Shown one piece after another: positions 1-10,294 of a DNA stretch of 60,193 nt (the stretch's first letter is position 1; every line of letters starts with the position of its first letter). Source of the DNA: Phallus indusiatus (taxonomy: Eukaryota; Basidiomycota; Agaricomycetes; Phallales; Phallaceae); the NCBI GenBank assembly GCA_027605045.1, contig JAQFWX010000053.1:1-60193 (forward strand), given 5' to 3'. The translations under genes and the position numbers were made by a program. Below the pieces are notes generated by a model. That model saw only the letters and a list, made by a program, of their open reading frames with translations, was not told the origin of the DNA and ran no database searches.

Positions 1-256
1 AACCTAAACCTAAACCCTAAACCTAAACCCTAAACCTAAACCCTAAACCTAAACCCTAAACCCTAAACCCTAAACCCTAAACCCTAAACCCTAAACCCTA
101 AACCCTAAACCCTAAACCCTAAACCCTAAACCCTAAACCCTAAACCCTAAACCCTAAACCCTAAACCCTAAACCCTAAACCCTAAACCCTAAACCCTAAA
201 CCCTAAACCCTAAACCCTAAACCCTAAACCCTAAACCCTAAACCCTAAACCCTAAC
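1..256. repeat. Telomere, CCCTAAA-type
   Basis: Uninterrupted head-to-tail repeat running from the first base, C-rich strand on top, as expected for a left chromosome end. The unit is the 7-bp CCCTAAA (TTTAGGG on the other strand). In the first ~55 bases CCTAAA and CCCTAAA units alternate; after that CCCTAAA is regular until a last short unit and single-copy sequence near 256. The alternation at the tip could be real variant repeats or basecalling error. Confidence 0.97.
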
Positions 257-284
257 AAACTATCCTAGCGGTTTTTCATCCCTC

Positions 285-690
285 CACCAATTCCACTCAC
301 ACCGGGTTTTGACCCTCACCAATTTCCACTCACACCTGGTTTCTGTCCCTCCCCCAATTCCACTAGCACCTGGTTTTCAATCCTCCCCCAATTCCACTCA
401 CACCGGGTTTCATCCCTTCCCCAATTCCACTCACTCCCAGTTTCTGTCCCTCTCCCAATTCCACTAGCACCCGGTTTTCAATCCTCCCCCAATTCCACTC
501 CCATCACATTTTTGTCCCTTCCCCAGCTTCATCCCTCCACCAATTCAACTCATACCAGGTTTTCGTCCCTTCCCCAATTCCACTCATACTGAACTTTTGA
601 CCTTCTGCCAATTCAACCCCACCAGAATTTTGTCCTTCCACCAATTCCACTCACACTGTCATTCTGACCCTCCACCCCAAACTCACATCC
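285..690. repeat. Subtelomeric minisatellite, ~30-bp unit
   Basis: Degenerate tandem repeat next to the telomere. The unit resembles CCAATTCCACTCACACC followed by GGTTTT and GTCCCTCCCC, about 30 bp, with about a dozen imperfect copies that fade out towards 700-800. The top strand is strongly pyrimidine-rich. A short open frame around 597-794 simply reads through this repeat and is not a gene. Confidence 0.8.
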
Positions 691-1172
691 ACTTTTCATC
701 CTCCACCAATTCCAAACTCCAACCATCATCCCATTTCAACCACCCAAATACAGTCCAGCATCAAAATACAACTCCACATCAACATCCAGATTAACACCCT
801 CCACATCAATCAAATCCATCTAACTATTACCGTCTCCACTGCCCTTCTACAATCACACCAGATTCAAATATCAGATTCAACTTCTCAACTTTTCAAGATC
901 CCAATCAGACCAAGCCCCAAATCCAGATTGAAATATAACACCAACACATCAGACCGTCACCAAAACTCCAGATTTGAACTAAAATACAACCACAATTGTT
1001 ACAAGTACAACATTGTCTCGATCAAATACTGAATGCCGTCTCAGATCCCCAAGTGACCTACACATCCTTCTACAGGGAAAACCAGAAGTCCAGAAATACT
1101 AGAACTGTAGAACCGTAAATCAAAACGTAAAAACATGTCAAGTGAAAACCAGCAAGGAACTAGAAGTCAGAG
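691..1172. other. Subtelomeric DNA without a gene
   Basis: A/C-rich sequence between the minisatellite and the 169-bp repeats. It continues the strand bias of the flanking repeats. I see no gene, RNA or transposon end. Confidence 0.5.
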
Positions 1173-1440
1173 TTTGCGTAAAACAGTTCTATCCACCTCA
1201 ATTCTCTTTCAAACTTATCCAAACAAAAAACATACTAAATAAAATAATTCTCTCTGCAAATCCTATTAGACAAATCTCCCTATTTACACCCTTTCATACA
1301 AAATCAGAAATAACTAAACTTTGCGTAAAACAATTCTAGAGAGCTCATTTCTCCTTCAAATTGTACCAGAGAAAAACATACTAAATAAATTTATTTTATC
1401 TACAAACAGTACTAAATCTTCATCAGCCCCTAATCAGCTA
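1173..1440 (+). repeat. Subtelomeric ~169-bp repeat, first block (2 copies)
   Basis: Two copies beginning TTTGCGTAAAACA at 1173 and 1320. Each continues with a CTCAATTCTC/CTCATTTCTCC segment, then a GTACTAAATAAA-like segment. The second copy ends with a distinctive run around AGTACTAAATCTTCATCAGC that recurs in the last copy of the distal block (3755-3880). This two-copy unit therefore appears to have been duplicated as a block. Confidence 0.8.
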
Positions 1441-1843
1441 GTATTCATTAGAAGTTCCAAAACAAAGTTCCAAAACAAAGTTCGCATTACAAGACCGAAA
1501 TCACAACCAACTCAATTTCAAGTCCCAGTCTGAAATACAAGATAGCTTACACAACCCGAGACAAGCTACCAAAACAGAATTCAAGACTCCCATCTTGTGC
1601 ATATATCCAGTCATAACAAGACAAGTCCCTTACCAAAACCGAGACTTGAATCAGAGTTGAAATATTTACAAGTCAAAAAGAAATACCAGCTCAATGTCAA
1701 TCCAAAAGGACTGCCAAAAGTACCCAAGTATTACCATTCCCATCCCACTCGTCATGTCTTTGTCCATCCACCAGTTTCGACTCTCATTATTCCATCTCAA
1801 CCTTCTCAGATTAAACAGTCTGAACAATCTATGTCATCATCAC
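1441..1843. other. Subtelomeric DNA without a recognised gene
   Basis: A-rich sequence that includes a tandem of AGTTCCAAAACAA at about 1452-1482 and short runs shared with the 169-bp repeat region (for example ACAAGACCGAAAT near 1490 and near 3569). Open frames here are short and biased in composition; I do not call a gene. Confidence 0.5.
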
Positions 1844-2239
1844 TGTCAGGGTACGTCTCTGGTCTACGGTCACTCTAGTATATTAGCGTAGTATAGTATA
1901 ACCTACTTAGATGCCTACGCGCTCTACGTCGGTCATACGGTACCCGGTATACCGGTCCGTATTTATCCCTCGCGTATTCTTCCGAACTCTCCCCGTTTCT
2001 CCGTTCGCTCCATTCTGCCCTATCTCCCTCTTTCTCTACGTCATCCGTATTGTCCTCGGCTACCGTCCTTCCTATTGGTAGATAATGCACCTGATAGCTA
2101 TTGGTTAGAGATAGCGTAATCATGTATATATACAACTGTGCGCGCATGAGTAGTTCCTTGTGCTATTATAGACTGGGTTACTGGGTTATAGTAGCAGTCT
2201 GATCCTTAAGTCTAATCGCTGAACGATCGTGCCCTAACA
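1844..2239 (+). mobile_element. Solo LTR, family C, with 5-bp target duplication
   Basis: A 396-bp element starting TGTCAGGGTACG and ending GTGCCCTAACA. It is flanked on both sides by ATCAC (1839-1843 and 2240-2244), the signature of LTR retrotransposon integration followed by LTR-LTR recombination. A partial second copy of the same family lies in reverse orientation at about 23,200-23,371. The GC-richer, CpG-rich interior contrasts with the A-rich subtelomere around it. Confidence 0.85.
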
Positions 2240-2785
2240 ATCACCGGTTGTTGCACAAGCTCAAGCACCAGTCCCAGCTTTACCACAACCAGCCAAACAA
2301 TACCAAATCACTTATCACATAGCATATACTCACCCGTAACAAAAAATGCCCCAATACCAGTTAGTGCCTCACTGGAGAGTCACTTATAAGTTAAAATCCA
2401 TACAATCAACACCTTCTACGGGAGCGGTAAAATCAGAACATTAGAATAAAACAGGATTCAAGCTAGAGTCCCATCACACCCATAACAGAAGACTGAAATC
2501 AAAATACAAGTTCCAGTTCCAGTTATTCAATCCAGAAGTAAATATTTCAAGAGTCCCACCTTATACATCCATCGTGCATATACTTACCCGTAATACAAGT
2601 TAAAAATTACCAAATCCAAGACTCGGAACTCGTAGCAATAATATATATTTAGAGTCCGCATTGAAATTCAAGTTATGTCCAGCTCACATTCATTTATCAC
2701 ATAGCATATACTTACCCGTAACCCCCGACTCGAGTTACTTCAAAACTCACCGTTAACAAAAGATTGCAAATATTTCTACTCAGAG
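2240..2785. other. Subtelomeric DNA with short dispersed repeats
   Basis: Contains three dispersed copies of a motif like ATATACTTACCCGTAA (near 2324, 2577 and 2706), two of them preceded by TTATCACATAGC. No gene is visible. Confidence 0.5.
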
Positions 2786-3890
2786 TTTGCGTAAAACAGA
2801 TCTAACCAGCTCAATTCTCTTTCAAGCTTCTCCAAATAAAAACGTACTAAATCAAATAATTCTCTCTACAAATCATATTAGACGTACGTGAATATCTGAT
2901 CAGTCAAATCTCCCTAAACCCAACCTTTCATACAAAATCAGAAATAACTAAACTTTGCGTAAAATGGTCCTACACAGCTCAATTCTCCTTCAAATTTCTC
3001 CACAAACCGTATTAGAACTACGTGAATATCTGATCAGTCAAATCTTCCTATTACTAGCATTTCATATACAATTGGAAATAACTAAAGTTTGCGTAAAACA
3101 GTTCTATCCACCTCAATTCTCCTTCAGATTTCTCCAAACAAAACACGTATTGAATAAAATAATTTTCTTCACAATCCATATTAGGAGTACCTGAATATCT
3201 GATCAGTCATATCTTCCCATTACCACCGTTTCATACACAATTGGAAATAACTAAACTTTGCGTAAAATAGATCTACACAGCTCAATTCTCCTTCAAGCTC
3301 CTTTAAAAAAAACGTACTCCATCATTTAATATTCCTCACAAACTATATTAAGAGTATGTAACCGTTTCATTGGTTCAATCTCGTTATTAGAATAGTGGAA
3401 TTCAAAATTGAGAATAACTCAAGTCAGAGTGCCACAGATATACAGAGATCGATTCTGCTTCAAATTGTACCAAAAAAACATACTAGATCGTTTATTTATA
3501 TCTACAGGATTGCAAATATTTCCGGTCAGAAAAAACTCCCTAAGTATGAGATCGAGCGAAATATATTACAAGACCGAAATACAAGTTTGCGTAAAACAGT
3601 TTTATCCACCTCAATTTTCTTTCAATCTTCTCCAAACAAAAATCGTACTAAATAAAATAATTCTCTCTACAATTCCTATTAAAAGTACATTAATATCTGA
3701 TCAGTCAAATCTCCCTATTACCAGCCTTTCATTCAAAATCAGAAATAACCAAAGTTTGCGTAAAACAGTTCTACACAGCTCATTTCTCCTTCAAATTGTA
3801 CCAGAAAAAAACGTACTAAATCAATTTATTTTATCTACAAACAGTACTAAATCTTCATCAGCCCCTAATCAGCTAGAAGACGCGGTATAG
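2786..3890 (+). repeat. Subtelomeric ~169-bp repeat, second block (6 copies)
   Basis: Copies begin TTTGCGTAAAA at 2786, 2954, 3088, 3257, 3586 and 3755. Spacings are 168, 134, 169, (329) and 169 bp. Most copies also share CTGATCAGTCA and a GGAAATAACTAAA/AGAAATAACTAAA stretch just before the next copy begins. The 134-bp interval is one unit with an internal deletion. The 329-bp interval has one partly unrelated segment. Open frames across it are repeat artefacts. Confidence 0.85.
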
Positions 3891-5290
3891 CATAAATTCA
3901 TACAGTGTCATTCAAACTGCACTTAAAGCATCCATCAAAATTACCCTTATTTTCCCTGCCCTAAAATTATTAAAAATAACTAATAGATATAACAAATAAC
4001 ACTACAAATTTTTATACTATATTTCTACAACAGTTCTCACAGTACAAAGTACTATCTCCTCCAAATCAGTCTCTCCTCAAAGTAGCATGTAAATACCAAT
4101 ATCATTCTACAGAGCCCAATTCTTCTCGGAATAAAGTTCTAAAACAAGACGTACTAAATCAATTTTTTTTCTCTACAATTCTTATTAAGCATGTCTCACT
4201 AGTTTATTATGCAAACGCTCGTTTCCGAGTGTTATATACCTAAGCTACATCCATTCACTTAAATAAAACATGTTCCAAAAATTCCCTGACATAGGTATAT
4301 GCGGGGTCAAAAAATAGAGAAAAAAAATCCATTCTACCCATGTTTTTTTTCTTGTAATTCCGTTAAGAACTGAGCATTCTAGAGTAAAAACAATATTGCA
4401 CAAACTCACTGTACTGACACTCACCCACAGGAAGTTCCCCGAGTTCCCCGAGGCAACAAGCACCCATAAGGTTATTTGTAGACATTCTAAAAATAGCGAA
4501 CCCATCTTTTTCGGTTTTTGATTTGGCCGAGTTTTCGGGTCTCTAGAGCCAAAACAAAAAATTTGCACAAATGCCTCGAAAATTCACTGTAGTTTTGGCT
4601 CTACAGACCTGAATTCTTCACCAAATTGAAAAAGAAAAAAAACGTAGTAAATATTTTTTAAATCTCTATCAACGGCGTTATACGTCGGGCGCTTATCTGA
4701 TAAGCGCCCGTGCGCGCGCAATCTTTCCTGTGTTGTACAGCTAGCTGAGTTCGAATTCAACTCTCTCACCACTCTGCCTTCCCCCCACCATCCTCCCCCT
4801 TCCCCATCCACCCAAATCTCCCTCATATTTTCGCTTTTTTTCATTTATTCTACCTCTCCTCCATTCCATCCACCTATTCTACAGCGTTTTGGAGGGTTTT
4901 CTGTGCCGGATGGGTCAGATAAAGGCAAGGTTTGGATCAGTGTCATCCAGGTGAGTAGCGTTCCGGTTTTTCGTTCTTTTTTCCGTTTTTTTTTCTGATT
5001 TCCTGTCATCTTCCTAGGTATGTCATGCTCTCTGGAGCTGGGGACATTTCCCCTCGTCTTTTGGCAGCCTGCGGACCGGTGCACAACTTCATCATCAGCG
5101 CAACGTCCCGTTGCCGTTCATCAGGCCGCCGCTCTGAAGATCTTGAAGTGCACCGTCCCGCTCGTTGTCATCGGACAACATCTTGGTTTGAGGGCTACGT
5201 GGCCTTTGCCGGGATTATCACCACATGACTTATGTCATGATTAATTCTTTGCGTCCAGTCGATTAAGAACGACCGTTGATGCTCCCTTCG
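3891..5290. other. Subtelomeric DNA, no gene I can support
   Basis: AT-rich up to about 4,650, then a GC-richer stretch with polypyrimidine blocks (4,770-4,870) and a possible GTGAGT...CTAG intron at about 4,951-5,017. A 74-residue frame at 5020-5244 (+) and minus-strand frames at 4245-5084 are open. None shows a domain I recognise, and the minus-strand ones are highly skewed in composition. It could be a decayed gene or a transcribed subtelomeric region. Confidence 0.4.
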
Positions 5291-5309
5291 GGGATGTAGG
5301 TGTTTTTTT

Positions 5310-5815
5310 ACTCTCTTTAATATAACGGTATACCGTTGTTATGACGGTACACTGTTATTATGACGGTGTACCGTTATATTGACGGTATACTGTTATGTTG
5401 ACGCTACGCTGTCCGTTCAACGCTACGCTGCCCATGCAACGTTATGCTGCCCGTACAACGTTACGCTGTCCGTGCAACGTTATGCTGTCTGTGCAACGTT
5501 ACGCTGCCCGTGTAAACATTACGCTGCCCGCGCAACGCTACACTGCCCGCGCAACGCTACACTGCCCGTACAACGCTACACTGCCCGTACAACGCTACGC
5601 TGTCTGTGCAATGTTACACTGCCAGTATACTGTTATGCTGTCAGTGCAGTGTTATACAGTCCGTGCAATGTTACGCTGTCCGTACAATGTTACGCGGCCA
5701 GGGTACCCTTACACCGTCAGTGTACCAGTATGCTGTCGGTGCAGTGTTACGCTGCCAGTGTACCATTACGCTGCCACTACCAGTATACCATTACGCTCTC
5801 AGCGTACCGCTTTAC
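5310..5815 (+). repeat. Minisatellite, ~19-20 bp unit
   Basis: Tandem array with a unit like CGTTACGCTGCCCGTGCAA, about 20 copies from 5395. It is preceded by related GACGGTATACCGTTAT units (5315-5395), which contain the palindrome CGGTATACCG. Copies diverge by point changes while keeping the period. All three forward frames are open because the unit contains no fixed stop; the predicted peptides are repeats, not credible proteins. Confidence 0.85.
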
Positions 5816-5924
5816 AAGTATTTACTATATGTATATTAACTAACATAATAAAAGTTATTATATTATTTAAACAAATACATTGAAATATACAAAAATAAAA
5901 TGAACACGAACGTGCAGTAACACT
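5816..5924. other. Short AT-rich spacer
   Basis: AT-rich sequence separating the ~20-bp minisatellite from the TAAGCGGAGAG array; nothing else is seen. Confidence 0.5.
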
Positions 5925-6290
5925 AAGCGGAGAGTGATGCTAAGCGGAAAGCACTCTAAGCGGAGAGCACTCCAACTCACCACGGAGACTCTCACTAAGC
6001 GGAGAGGGTAGTTAAGCGGAGAGGGCAGTTAAGCGGGGAGGTATCCCAAGCGGAGAGTAGAGAGTGCTTACCGGAGAGACTCTCCTTGATCAAATGCTAA
6101 GCGGAGAGCCTGTTAAGCGGAGAGACTACTACAAATACATTAAATATACTAACCGGAGAGGTAGAGTCACCCGAGCGATCAAATTTCGATAGACCGGAGC
6201 AATCAAAATGATGAACGCTGGTACTGAATGGGCCAGGGACAGAACTGAATAGATCAGCCCACTTAAGCGGAGACTCTCCGCTTGCAATAC
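5925..6290. repeat. TAAGCGGAGAG short-motif array
   Basis: About a dozen irregularly spaced copies of (T)AAGCGGAGAG, the last forming an inverted pair AAGCGGAGA-C-TCTCCGCTT near 6264-6282. The motif resembles the palindrome AGCGGAGCTCCGCT at the start of LTR family E (19,730 region, and in reverse near 25,064). The array abuts the truncated gag gene, so it marks the left breakpoint of the retrotransposon. Confidence 0.75.
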
Positions 6291-6326
6291 CGGAGGGTCC
6301 GGTAGCTCATTCATTAGAGTAGGGCT

Positions 6327-7244
6327 ATGTCGTACATGAATGAAGGCCGCGCCCTTACCTTCAGCGAATCTATGCTGAAAAAGTATCAAAGAGGAGAGAA
6401 GCCCTTCGCTGACTGGAATGCCTTTCGGGAACGATTCAAGGTGGATTTCTTTCCACAATCCGAGCAAGAGGACGCCATCAACACCCTCTATTCCAACCAC
6501 TACATCCAAGGCAACAGGACTGTAGAAGAGTATGTAGATGCCTTCCACGTGCTCATTGAGCATGCTGGCTTTACGGAAGGGCTCGCCATTAACACATACT
6601 TTCGTAATGGTTCAGACCCGGCAATTGCGTCTCTGGTAGCAACGATGAAGGACCGACCCGCGCTTCATGACTACAAGGGCTGGATCAGGCAAGCACGCAT
6701 GTTTGACATGGACAGGCATTCCAACGAGGCCTTCACCGCTGCTCGCCGTCGACTCGTAGGCTCTGGAACGACTCAGACAAATTCTGCAACAGTCCCCATT
6801 AACCGACCTCGTCCCACCCCTTTCCCGTCATACCAGATTCCTCAGATCCAGAGGAGGCCCCTTGCCCCTTCCTATCAGGCTCCTGCCTACCCACCTCCCA
6901 GGCCTATACCCCAGGTCATGCCCGCACCGCCCCCTAGACCTGCGGCTTCTGCTCCTGCACCCCAGGATAGGCATGATCCGATGGACATTGACGCTGCTCG
7001 TCGACGCGTAGGCCCAGAATCGACCAGGTGTCATCGCTGTGGAGCAACAGGCCATTGGGCTCGTGAATGCCCTCGCGCATACGACATTCGGTATCTTCAA
7101 CCCGATGAGTTGGACGACAATATCGCACACCTGTTGGCTCAGAAAGACGCGTTAGAAGCCCAGGCACGCGGCAACTCTGCTCTGACCCAGGGTGAGACTG
7201 TAGCTGCAGCAGAGGTAGAGGATTTTCAAAACGGCGACGAGTGA
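6327..7244 (+). CDS. Gag, N-terminally truncated
   Basis: Structural protein that packages the retrotransposon RNA. The 305-residue frame has the retrotransposon Gag core (about residues 1-135), a proline-rich middle (about 155-220) and one CCHC zinc knuckle, CHRCGATGHWAREC, beginning at residue 235. Family resemblance starts immediately at the first residues, and an in-frame stop lies only four codons upstream (6315-6317). The normal N-terminal third is therefore gone and the ATG is just the first one left. The frame ends in a GAGTGATAG context where the pol frame (-1) overlaps, as expected for -1 frameshifted gag-pol. It is probably not functional because the rest of the element is dead. 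Confidence 0.85.
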   Translation: MSYMNEGRALTFSESMLKKYQRGEKPFADWNAFRERFKVDFFPQSEQEDAINTLYSNHYIQGNRTVEEYVDAFHVLIEHAGFTEGLAINTYFRNGSDPAIASLVATMKDRPALHDYKGWIRQARMFDMDRHSNEAFTAARRRLVGSGTTQTNSATVPINRPRPTPFPSYQIPQIQRRPLAPSYQAPAYPPPRPIPQVMPAPPPRPAASAPAPQDRHDPMDIDAARRRVGPESTRCHRCGATGHWARECPRAYDIRYLQPDELDDNIAHLLAQKDALEAQARGNSALTQGETVAAAEVEDFQNGDE

Positions 7245-9413
7245 TAGATGCACCCTCGTTGCCGACATCTAATAGATTCGACATTTTGTACATAGATCGT
7301 GAACAAAATGACATTCCTGATTCGAATCTAACTACCCCTGCTGCATCCCCTGATAAACCCAAGGAACCGCCTCCACCTGCTACATGCTCTGTTTCCATTC
7401 CGTGTATGCTGTCGCCTTCTCAGCGTCATGCGTTGCCCAAGGAATACTGACTCGCAGCTACTGCTGGTACGCAGAAGCTGGAGATTCCAGTAGAGCTGCA
7501 GAGTGTTGACACTGGAGCCCTGCTGCACAGCAAGGCCATGCTGGACACTGGAGCTAGCGGTATGTTCCTCGATCGCAATTTTGTCGACAAACATCGACTT
7601 CCCTCCGTACGTCTTGCTAAACCAATTCCCGTGTTTAACGTCGATGGTACACCCAACCATGCTGGCTCTATCACCCACGTTGTCGACCTCGTTGTCGACC
7701 TCGTTGTTCACTTTCGGGATCACTCTGAACGCACCTTGTTCGCCATTACCTCGCTCAAGTATCCCATCCTGTTCGGACTGCCGTGGTTCAAGGCCCACAA
7801 TCCTGTCATAGACTACACAACTGGTCAAGTAGAGTTCATGCGCTGCAGCCCCAGTTGTCGGTCTTGTGCCCCACGCTGGCCAGCGGGTAAGCTCTCTAAG
7901 CGTGCGTTCCAACAGATCCGACATGCACCTCTACCAGAGCTCGACAACACTGAGGCCGATGATCCTGACATACCAGACCTGGTCGATGCCGAGTCTGAGA
8001 TTGAAGAGGGTGATCGACTGTTCACGATATCAATGCTACCCGACGAGCCCAACACTCACCGCATATATGCCACCGAGACCATCTCCCAGCGACTGGCTCA
8101 AGCCCACGCCAACAACGCAGACGCACCAGCTCCCAAGGGCTTTCGGGATATCGTGCCAGATATGTTCCATGACTTTGCCGACATTTTCTCGAAGGAATCC
8201 TTTGACTCGTTGCCGCAGTCGAAGAAGTGGGACCACCCGATAGAACTTGTGCCAGGTTCTGAGCCCAAGTCTTGCAAGATCTACCCGCTGTCACCTAACG
8301 AACAGGCCGAGTTAGATGCGTTTCTGGAAGAGAACCTTATGTCAGGACGAATCCGGCCCTCCAAGTCGCCTATGGCGTCCCCAGTCTTCTTCATCAAGAA
8401 GAAAGATGGCTCTCTTCATCTTATTCAGGACTATCGCACGTTGAATGCCATGACAATCAAGAATCGCTACCCGCTACCTCTGATCTCGGAACTCATCAAC
8501 AAGTTGCAAGGTGCCCGATACTTTACCAAGCTGGACGTGTGTTGGGGTTACAACAATGTGCGGATAAAGGAAGGAGATGAGTGGAAGGCTGCTTTCTGCA
8601 CCAATCGCGGCCTTTTCGAGCCCTTGGTGATGTTCTTTGGTCTCACTAACAGTCCTGCCACCTTCCAGATGATGATGAACGAGATCTTTGAAGACATGAT
8701 CTCGGAAGGTGTTGTTGCCGTCTACATTGATGACATTCTCATCTACACTCGAGATTGAGAACAGCATGACCAGGTCACCCGACATGTTCTCGAACGTCTT
8801 CGCGAGCACAGGCTGTATCTCAAGGCGGAGAAATGTGAGTTTTGTCGGACTAAGATCGAGTACCTGGGTGTCGTCATTTCCGAGAACACCGTCAAGATGG
8901 ATCCCGCGAAAGTCTCAGGTGTCAGAGACTGGCTCGTCCCGAAGAACGTCACTGAGGTCCAGTCCTTCTTAGGCTTTGCCAACTTCTACCGTCGGTTTCT
9001 CAAGGACTTTGCGCGCATCGCCAATCCCATGTTCGGGTTAACCAAGAAGGACACTCCCTTCATCTGGTCCGACAATTGTCAGCACGCTTTCGATACTCTG
9101 AAGTCGTCAATCACATCCGCCCCCATCCTCCTCATCCCCAACCCCGCCAATCCTTACAGAGTTGAAGCAGACAGTTCCGACTTCGCAACAGGCGCGGTCC
9201 TTTCACAATTGTTGAACGATGACGGCAAATGGCACCCTGTTGCGTTCTTCTCGAAGGCTCTCAGCCCCGTTGAACGTAACTACGAGATTCATGATAAAGA
9301 GATGCTAGCTATCATACGGTCTTTAGAGGAATGGCGACACTTCCTTGAAGGCGCATCTCATCCTATCGACATACGGACTGATCACAAGAATCTCGAGTAC
9401 TTCATGTCCGCGC
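7241..9413 (+). pseudogene. Pol, first part: protease, RT and RNase H
   Basis: One continuous reading frame (-1 relative to gag) interrupted by TGA at 7448-7450, just before the protease, and TGA at 8756-8758, just after the RT catalytic site. Visible motifs: protease DTGASG at 7544; RT with the catalytic YIDD at 8723-8734 and the FGLTNSPATFQ region upstream; RNase H with ADSSDFATGAVL near 9166 and TDHKNLEYF near 9377. The reading frame resumes exactly in phase after each stop, so both are point nonsense changes; the second could be CGA to TGA. Homology stops at codon 9410-9412, where a foreign element begins, and resumes at 11,757. Confidence 0.9.
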
Positions 9414-9532
9414 TGTCGTGCACCAAAATCTTCCTAATTGGGGAAGGTTCTTTTTTTGTTCAAAGCGGAGTTCTAATCATCCAGAAATCCCATATCGCCA
9501 ACATCACAGCCTCAAAAATTCAAAACAATAAA

Positions 9533-10147
9533 ATGACTACGTTTTCGTTCCATTACTCATCCTCAGTCTCTTTACCAATTCCAAATTCCTCCACCGAATC
9601 ACCAATTCTTTCTGATAATGAATCTATGTCTCCTTTTCGCTATTCGCCTTCCAGTCCCAGGACATACGATTTGGATCTTTTTACGACTTTGTATATCTAT
9701 AGTTCCAAATATGCAAGCCTCGACCTCGATCGGGACACGCACTTACCGAAGGAACCTTCACCTATCGTTATCCGTCAGTGCAGAAGTTCGGATCTGGTTC
9801 ACCCCGGGATCATGTTTGGAGAGAAAGTTTATATCGAGGAGCAATTAAACTGGTTTACAGTTGTTAACATATATTTGACACCAGAATCAGCAAAACGAGA
9901 CTTGTATCGAATATGGTTAGCAACTCAAGAAGGATTCAAGTTCACGTTTTTAGTACTGGACGTGCCAAGTCGATGGGTAATCATGAAGGGCATGAGTACA
10001 CAAAAACTTAGCCCTTCCAGACCCACGAATCCTATCCCAGAAGACACCCCACCATCACGATTCTCCCCTTTATCATTCGACACTTCTCCAACACAGTCCT
10101 CCCCTAACCTTCCCAGTCCCTCTTCTCCCACCAAACGATCCTTCTGA
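9533..10147 (+). CDS. Unknown ORF A in the 2.34-kb insert
   Basis: 205 residues from the first ATG inside the insert; upstream the frame is joined to the interrupted pol frame only by chance. I do not recognise a family. Layout: Ser/Pro-rich N-terminus (1-45), a core of about 105 residues (roughly 47-155) that looks mostly beta-stranded with alternating hydrophobics, then a Ser/Pro-rich tail. The core aligns by eye with ORF B: S-x-(I/L)-(N/D)-(I/L)-D...T-x-LP, then a DL(V/E) block, then a hydrophobic stretch ending F-x-F-(L)-VD-(V/A)-P. No signal peptide, membrane segment or catalytic motif is visible. Codons just after the stop (10,148-10,215) stay open in another frame with acidic residues, so a C-terminal frameshift is possible. 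Confidence 0.6.
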   Translation: MTTFSFHYSSSVSLPIPNSSTESPILSDNESMSPFRYSPSSPRTYDLDLFTTLYIYSSKYASLDLDRDTHLPKEPSPIVIRQCRSSDLVHPGIMFGEKVYIEEQLNWFTVVNIYLTPESAKRDLYRIWLATQEGFKFTFLVLDVPSRWVIMKGMSTQKLSPSRPTNPIPEDTPPSRFSPLSFDTSPTQSSPNLPSPSSPTKRSF

Positions 10148-10294
10148 AAGATCCGACGAGCTTGTTCCAATCTTTTTGGACGAAATTAGAACAATAAAGA
10201 TAGCATACGAGGCAAAAACAATCAGATCCACTTACTTTTCTTCTTCCTTTTCGTACAGTCCCCTTAGCGCTTCTTTTCATCCTGTTATCCCATT

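Noticed and set aside
285..3890. CRISPR-like array
   Set aside because: Repeats are degenerate, spacers absent or repeat-like, and the host is eukaryotic; these are minisatellites and a satellite.
4245..5084. Minus-strand open frames possibly forming a gene
   Set aside because: Strongly skewed composition opposite polypyrimidine tracts, no domain, no convincing splice pattern.
5379..5883. Three overlapping long forward open frames of 77-162 codons
   Set aside because: They read the same ~20-bp minisatellite in different frames; no non-repeat protein sequence.
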